Shown here: in pieces, positions 60,198 to 64,000 of the stretch
Layout: each line of letters begins with the position of its first letter
Position numbering within the stretch: the stretch's first letter is position 1
Source: Duganella sp. 1224
Lineage (GTDB): Bacteria > Pseudomonadota > Gammaproteobacteria > Burkholderiales > Burkholderiaceae_D
Direction of reading: 5' to 3'
Assembly: GCF_013408245.1 (NCBI RefSeq)
Contig: NZ_JACBYS010000008.1
Span: 148,673-212,672 of the forward strand
DNA: 64,000 nt
Made by a program: the position numbers and the translations under genes
Notes under the pieces: model-generated
Told to the model about the DNA's origin: nothing
Databases searched by the model: none
Seen by the model: only the letters and a program-made list of their open reading frames with translations

Positions 60198-62525
60198 ATG
60201 GATATTCGACGCAAACTCGTTGCAACCGCCGTTATCTCGGCATTCGGCGCGCCCGCCTGGGCGCAACAGGCGCAGCCCGCCGACGAAATCGAGGTGGTCA
60301 AAGTGACCGCGCAAAAGCGCAAGGAAGACCCGGCCAAGGTGGCGATGAGCATCAGCGCGGTCACCGGCGCGCAGCTGCAGGCCGAACACGTGCGCGATAT
60401 CACCGACCTGACGCGGGTGGTGCCGAATATCTCCTTCACCGCCGCCAGCGGCAATGGCGGCGCCGGGCCGGGCACCTCCAACATCGAAATCCGCGGCATC
60501 AGCTCCACCGCCGGCGCGGCCACGGTCGGCATCTACCTGGGCGATACGCCGGTCACCGTGGGCAACGTCTACACGATGGGGAACATCGAGCCGCGCTTCT
60601 TCGACATCGACCGCGTGGAGGTGCTGCGCGGTCCGCAGGCCACGCTGTACGGCGCCAGCTCCATGGGCGGCACCATCAAGTTCGTGCCGAACGAGCCGGA
60701 TCTGAAGGAGCGCGAATTCACCACCTACACCGAGGGCTCCAACACCAAGGGCGGCAGCGCCAACTACGCCGCCAACGTGGTGGCCAACTTCCCGCTGATT
60801 GCGGACGAACTGGCGCTGCGCATCGGCGTGCAGGCGCAGCACACCGGCGGATTTATCAACCAGGTGGATGGCGACGGCAACGTCATCGCCAACAACATCA
60901 ACAAGATCAGCGACCAGGAAGTGCGCGCCTCGCTCAAATGGCGGCCGACGCGCGCGTTGACGGTGACGCCGTCGGTCTACTACCAGCGCATCGACGCCAA
61001 GGACATTGCGGCCTTCAATCTGGACCGGCCCCTGTACCAGGCGCAGAAACAGGTGCGCGAGCCGTCGATCGACAAGCTGCTGGCGCCGAGCGTCACGGTC
61101 AACTGGGACCTGGGCGAGGTGGACCTGACCTCGGCCACCAGCTACTTCCAGCGCAAGTTCGACCGCACGCAGAACGGTTCGGCCTACAACAGCTATTCGC
61201 TGTCCACCTTCCTGACCTCGACCGCCGATGGGGGCAAGGCGCCGCCGGAGCTGATCGAGGCGATCGCCGGCCTGCCGTCGGCGGTGTACCTGAACAACCA
61301 GGTGCGGCAGGTCTCGCAGGAGTTCCGCCTGGCTTCGCGGCCCTACGACGAGAAGGTGTCGCCGTGGACCTGGCTGGCCGGCACCTACTTCTCGCGCCAG
61401 CACACCAACATCATCGAGAACGATCCGATCTTTGGCGTCACCGACACCTTCAAGCAGTTTGGCTTCGACATCGCCGACCCGGACCTGCTGCCGGACGCGG
61501 CGCCCGGCCAGTTCCCGAACGATAACTCGTTCGCCGGCGCCTTCCATTACCGCGAGCGGCAGGGATCGGTGTTCGGCGAGCTGAATTACTACTTCTCGCC
61601 GGCGCTGCACGCCACCGTCGGCGCGCGCTACCTCAAGGCGAATACCACGCTGGAGCAGCGCAACGGCAACTACCTGGCCGGCGCCGGCAACAACAGCAGC
61701 GCCGAGACCTCGTCCAGCGCCTTCACGCCGAAGTACGCGCTGACGTGGGAAATCAATCCCACCAACACCATCTACACCAGCGTGGCCAAGGGCTTCCGTC
61801 TCGGCGGCGCCAACATCTACGTGCCGCCGACCACCTGCGGGCCGGACCTGGAGGAGCATGGACTGACGGCCGGCCCGCCGGCCTATTCGCCGGACAGCCT
61901 GTGGAGCTACGAGGTAGGCAGCAAGTCGCGCTTCCTCAACAACCGGCTGTCGATCAATGCCGACGTGTTCTACGTGAAGTGGAAGAACATCCAGCAGGGC
62001 GTGTACCTGCCGACCTGCGCCTACACCTACAACGCCAACGCCGGCGACGCCACCACCAAGGGCTTCGAGTTCGACATCAAGGCCAAGCCGCTGCCCGGCC
62101 TGACCTTGAGCGCCTCCGGCGGCTACGTGAAGGCGGAGCTGTCCAACGACGCGGGCAGCGAGAACGGCGTGATCGGCGCGGTGGCCGGCGCGCGCATTCA
62201 GGGCGTGCCGAAATATAACGCGGCAGTCAACGCCGCCTACAACTTCTCGGCGTGGGAGCGGCCGGCGTTTGTGATGGCCGGCATGCAGTGGGTGGGATCG
62301 AGCCGCGGCTCGCTCGATCCGGAGCAGACCGACTATGAGCGTCCGGCATATCACACCACGGACTTCAGCGCCGGCATGACGTTTGGTTCTTATGCCTTCA
62401 CCGTGTTCGTGAAGAACGCCTTCGATACCGACACCATCATCCAGCACCCGCAGGTGGCGTCGATCGTGCAGGGCTACCGGCTGGCGCCGCGCGCCATCGG
62501 GGCCAGTCTCGCCACGCGGTTTTAA
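60198..62525 (+). CDS. TonB-dependent outer-membrane receptor
   Basis: 775 aa. Signal peptide ends at PAWAQQ; TonB-box/plug start EVVKVTAQKRKED; plug VLRGPQATLYGASSMGGTIK; barrel ends in ASLATRF. It belongs to the large class of receptors with VTAQKR starts found in carbohydrate- and aromatic-utilising proteobacteria. ATG 60198 has AAGGAGA upstream and starts the signal peptide; the frame is open earlier without support. Ligand unknown. Confidence 0.9.
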   Translation: MDIRRKLVATAVISAFGAPAWAQQAQPADEIEVVKVTAQKRKEDPAKVAMSISAVTGAQLQAEHVRDITDLTRVVPNISFTAASGNGGAGPGTSNIEIRGISSTAGAATVGIYLGDTPVTVGNVYTMGNIEPRFFDIDRVEVLRGPQATLYGASSMGGTIKFVPNEPDLKEREFTTYTEGSNTKGGSANYAANVVANFPLIADELALRIGVQAQHTGGFINQVDGDGNVIANNINKISDQEVRASLKWRPTRALTVTPSVYYQRIDAKDIAAFNLDRPLYQAQKQVREPSIDKLLAPSVTVNWDLGEVDLTSATSYFQRKFDRTQNGSAYNSYSLSTFLTSTADGGKAPPELIEAIAGLPSAVYLNNQVRQVSQEFRLASRPYDEKVSPWTWLAGTYFSRQHTNIIENDPIFGVTDTFKQFGFDIADPDLLPDAAPGQFPNDNSFAGAFHYRERQGSVFGELNYYFSPALHATVGARYLKANTTLEQRNGNYLAGAGNNSSAETSSSAFTPKYALTWEINPTNTIYTSVAKGFRLGGANIYVPPTTCGPDLEEHGLTAGPPAYSPDSLWSYEVGSKSRFLNNRLSINADVFYVKWKNIQQGVYLPTCAYTYNANAGDATTKGFEFDIKAKPLPGLTLSASGGYVKAELSNDAGSENGVIGAVAGARIQGVPKYNAAVNAAYNFSAWERPAFVMAGMQWVGSSRGSLDPEQTDYERPAYHTTDFSAGMTFGSYAFTVFVKNAFDTDTIIQHPQVASIVQGYRLAPRAIGASLATRF

Positions 62526-62566
62526 GCCATAATGCTGCTTTTGTTACTGGATACAAGGGCAGCATC

Positions 62567-62914
62567 ATGAGCGTCACCATCTACCACAACCCGGTCTGCG
62601 GCACCTCGCGCAAAACGCTGGAAGCGATACGCGCGGCGGGCGTGGAGCCGGAGGTCATCGAATACCTCAAGCAGCCGCCATCGCGCGCGCAACTGCGGGA
62701 GATGATCGCCAAGGCCGGCATCAGCGTGCGCCAGGCCATGCGCAACAAGGGCGACCTGTACGTCGAGCTTGGCCTGGCCGACGCCTCGCTGTCGGACGAG
62801 GCGCTGCTGGACGCGATGATGGCGCATCCGGCACTGATCGAGCGCCCGTTTGTGGTGACCGACAAGGGCGTGCGCCTGTGCCGTCCTGTGGAGCTGGTGC
62901 GGGACATCCTCTAA
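62567..62914 (+). CDS. arsC: ArsC-type arsenate reductase (glutaredoxin-dependent)
   Basis: 115 aa thioredoxin-fold protein of the ArsC/Spx family. Catalytic Cys11 lies in NPVCGTSRKTL; later ERPFVVTD and the arginines around it match the arsenate-binding set. It reduces arsenate to arsenite with glutaredoxin. No arsR, arsB or acr3 is adjacent, so it could also be a housekeeping ArsC-like protein. Ends with a 4-bp overlap into the convergent LLM gene. Confidence 0.85.
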   Translation: MSVTIYHNPVCGTSRKTLEAIRAAGVEPEVIEYLKQPPSRAQLREMIAKAGISVRQAMRNKGDLYVELGLADASLSDEALLDAMMAHPALIERPFVVTDKGVRLCRPVELVRDIL

Positions 62915-63810
62915 AGCACGTACGCGGCGATTTCCTCGATCGTCTCCACCAGCGGGCGCTGGTTGCGGCGCAGGTGCAGGCCGATGTGATTGACGCCGGC
63001 GTCCCGCATCGCTTGCAGTTCGGCGATCAGGCCGTGGCGGCCGACCGCGGCGCCGAAGCGATGGCGGCGCAGCGGCGCATGCGGATCTTCCAGCAGGTCG
63101 AGGTGGATGAAGCTGATGTAGGGCTTGTCGCCAGCGACCTCGCGCCATAGCGCCACGCGGCGCGCGTGGTCTTCCGGCGTGCCGGGGTAGGCCAGCCAGC
63201 CGTCCATGTGCGCGCCCACCCATGGCGGCGTTTGTTGCGCCAAGCCGGCCACCAGCAGCGGGATCGGCTGGGTCACGCGCGGCAGTAGCTGGATGCCGGG
63301 CGGCCAGGCCGGATTGTGGCCGGCGCGCAGTTGCGCGATCTGTTCGCGGAAGATGGCGCCGCGCGTGTCGAACTCCTTGCCGAAGATCGGATATTCCACC
63401 GGACGGTCGCCGCTGGCGGTGCCCAGCAGCAGGCGGCCGTTGCTCAGTTGCTGCACGGTGGCGGCGGACTTCATGGTCAGCACCGGTTCGCGCAGCGGCA
63501 GCACCACGGCGGCGGTGCCTAGCAAGATGTTCTTGGTGATCCCGGCCAGGTAGCCGAGGTAGCTGAAGGTTTCAAAGACTTGCGCGGCGTCGCCGAAGGA
63601 CGGATCGTACAGCGGCACATCGCGCACCCACAGCGCGCGGAAGCCCAGTTGATCGGCCAGCACGGCCAATTCGGCGTGATGCTGCATATCCGGTTCGCCC
63701 GGCAGGCGGCCGGCCTCGCGGCGGGCGTGGTCGCCGGCGGGCGACCAGTCGTTGTCGAGCGGGAGTTCGAGGCCGATCGAGAAGCCGCCCTCGGTGAGCT
63801 TGTCCAGCAT
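62911..63810 (-). CDS. LLM-class flavin-dependent oxidoreductase
   Basis: 299 aa bacterial-luciferase-like TIM barrel using FMN or F420-type flavin. Segments LGFRALWVRDVPLYDP, NILLGTAAVVLPLREP and LLLGTASGDRPVEY are characteristic. ATG 63810 is chosen because AAGGA stands before it and the fold starts there; the open frame runs 24 codons further without family sequence. Single gene; a large palindrome lies 97 bp upstream of its start. Substrate unknown. Confidence 0.85.
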   Translation of the reverse strand: MLDKLTEGGFSIGLELPLDNDWSPAGDHARREAGRLPGEPDMQHHAELAVLADQLGFRALWVRDVPLYDPSFGDAAQVFETFSYLGYLAGITKNILLGTAAVVLPLREPVLTMKSAATVQQLSNGRLLLGTASGDRPVEYPIFGKEFDTRGAIFREQIAQLRAGHNPAWPPGIQLLPRVTQPIPLLVAGLAQQTPPWVGAHMDGWLAYPGTPEDHARRVALWREVAGDKPYISFIHLDLLEDPHAPLRRHRFGAAVGRHGLIAELQAMRDAGVNHIGLHLRRNQRPLVETIEEIAAYVL

Positions 63811-63906
63811 GATGGTTCCTTGCGAAATCGAAGGCCCCAGTCTAGGCCGTCGCACCGCAAAGAAAAATCCGTCGCGCCACAAATCATTGTTGCGACCGCC
63901 GCAAGA

Positions 63907-64000
63907 ACTCCGGGGTCAGGTCCTCCATTTCTACACGACCTCTGCCGTACGCGCGCGTACGGCAGAGGTCGTGTAGAAATGGAGGACCTGACCCCGGAGT
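63907..64000. repeat. 94-bp perfect palindrome at the window edge
   Basis: 47-base arms, with no mismatch, meet at 63953/63954 in an alternating GCGCGC core. Each outer end reads ACTCCGGGGTCAG, sharing GGGGTCAG with the 30-bp palindromes elsewhere in the window. It may extend beyond base 64000. It would form a very stable hairpin or cruciform. It could be a REP-type element, a transposable-element end pair, or a join artefact; sequence alone cannot decide. Confidence 0.85.

Overview
The window is high-GC bacterial chromosome. Its mix of LysR-type regulators, TonB-dependent receptors, two PEP-CTERM proteins, a membrane urate hydroxylase and repeated GTCAGACCCC palindromes suggests a betaproteobacterium of the Oxalobacteraceae (Duganella/Massilia/Rugamonas type). 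That placement is an inference from gene content and sequence style; no rRNA or marker gene is present to prove it.

Bases 1-16738 form a nucleobase-catabolism district. It opens with the 3' part of alanine dehydrogenase. A plus-strand reductive pyrimidine operon follows: mmsA, preT, preA, an NCS1 permease, dihydropyrimidinase and beta-ureidopropionase. Together these import uracil or thymine, reduce and open the ring, release beta-alanine, and finish the resulting semialdehyde as an acyl-CoA. After a TPR/glycosyltransferase-like gene comes a purine-ring section: a fused OHCU decarboxylase/allantoate amidohydrolase, a LysR regulator, urate hydroxylase PuuD, an atypical M20 hydrolase and a hotdog thioesterase.

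Bases 16735-31117 hold a periplasmic binding-protein-like gene, the pqiABC lipid-transport operon, a lower-GC patch (PEP-CTERM protein, second binding-protein-like gene, small membrane protein), two LysR/partner divergent pairs, a histidine phosphatase/acyl-CoA dehydrogenase pair and a large TonB receptor with a recognisable promoter and a LacI-like dyad.

Bases 31231-44521 hold a short Flp pilin between two terminators, a LexA-boxed and apparently leaderless DNA polymerase II gene, a PEP-mutase-like enzyme, a LysR-pirin-DoxX-DoxX redox cluster, a GH9 cellulase behind a strong operator-like dyad, D(-)-tartrate dehydratase with its divergent LysR regulator, a methyltransferase and a nickel/cobalt transporter-like gene.

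Bases 44630-48520 carry a cobalamin riboswitch driving a TonB receptor and a PepSY membrane protein, with the metal transporter divergent from it. Then come MFS/SDR genes with a divergent GlxA-type regulator and a FolE-BLUF-DUF2256 cluster. Next are an HD-GYP phosphodiesterase, tRNA-Pro(CGG), a five-PAS soluble chemoreceptor with a triple CheW-like protein, a PEP-CTERM protein, another TonB receptor, an ArsC-type reductase and a luciferase-like oxidoreductase. The window ends inside or at the edge of a 94-bp perfect palindrome.

The signals most worth following are the riboswitch-controlled receptor/PepSY locus, the palindromic repeat family, the SOS-controlled leaderless polB, and the M20 protein that lacks three of the usual five metal ligands.
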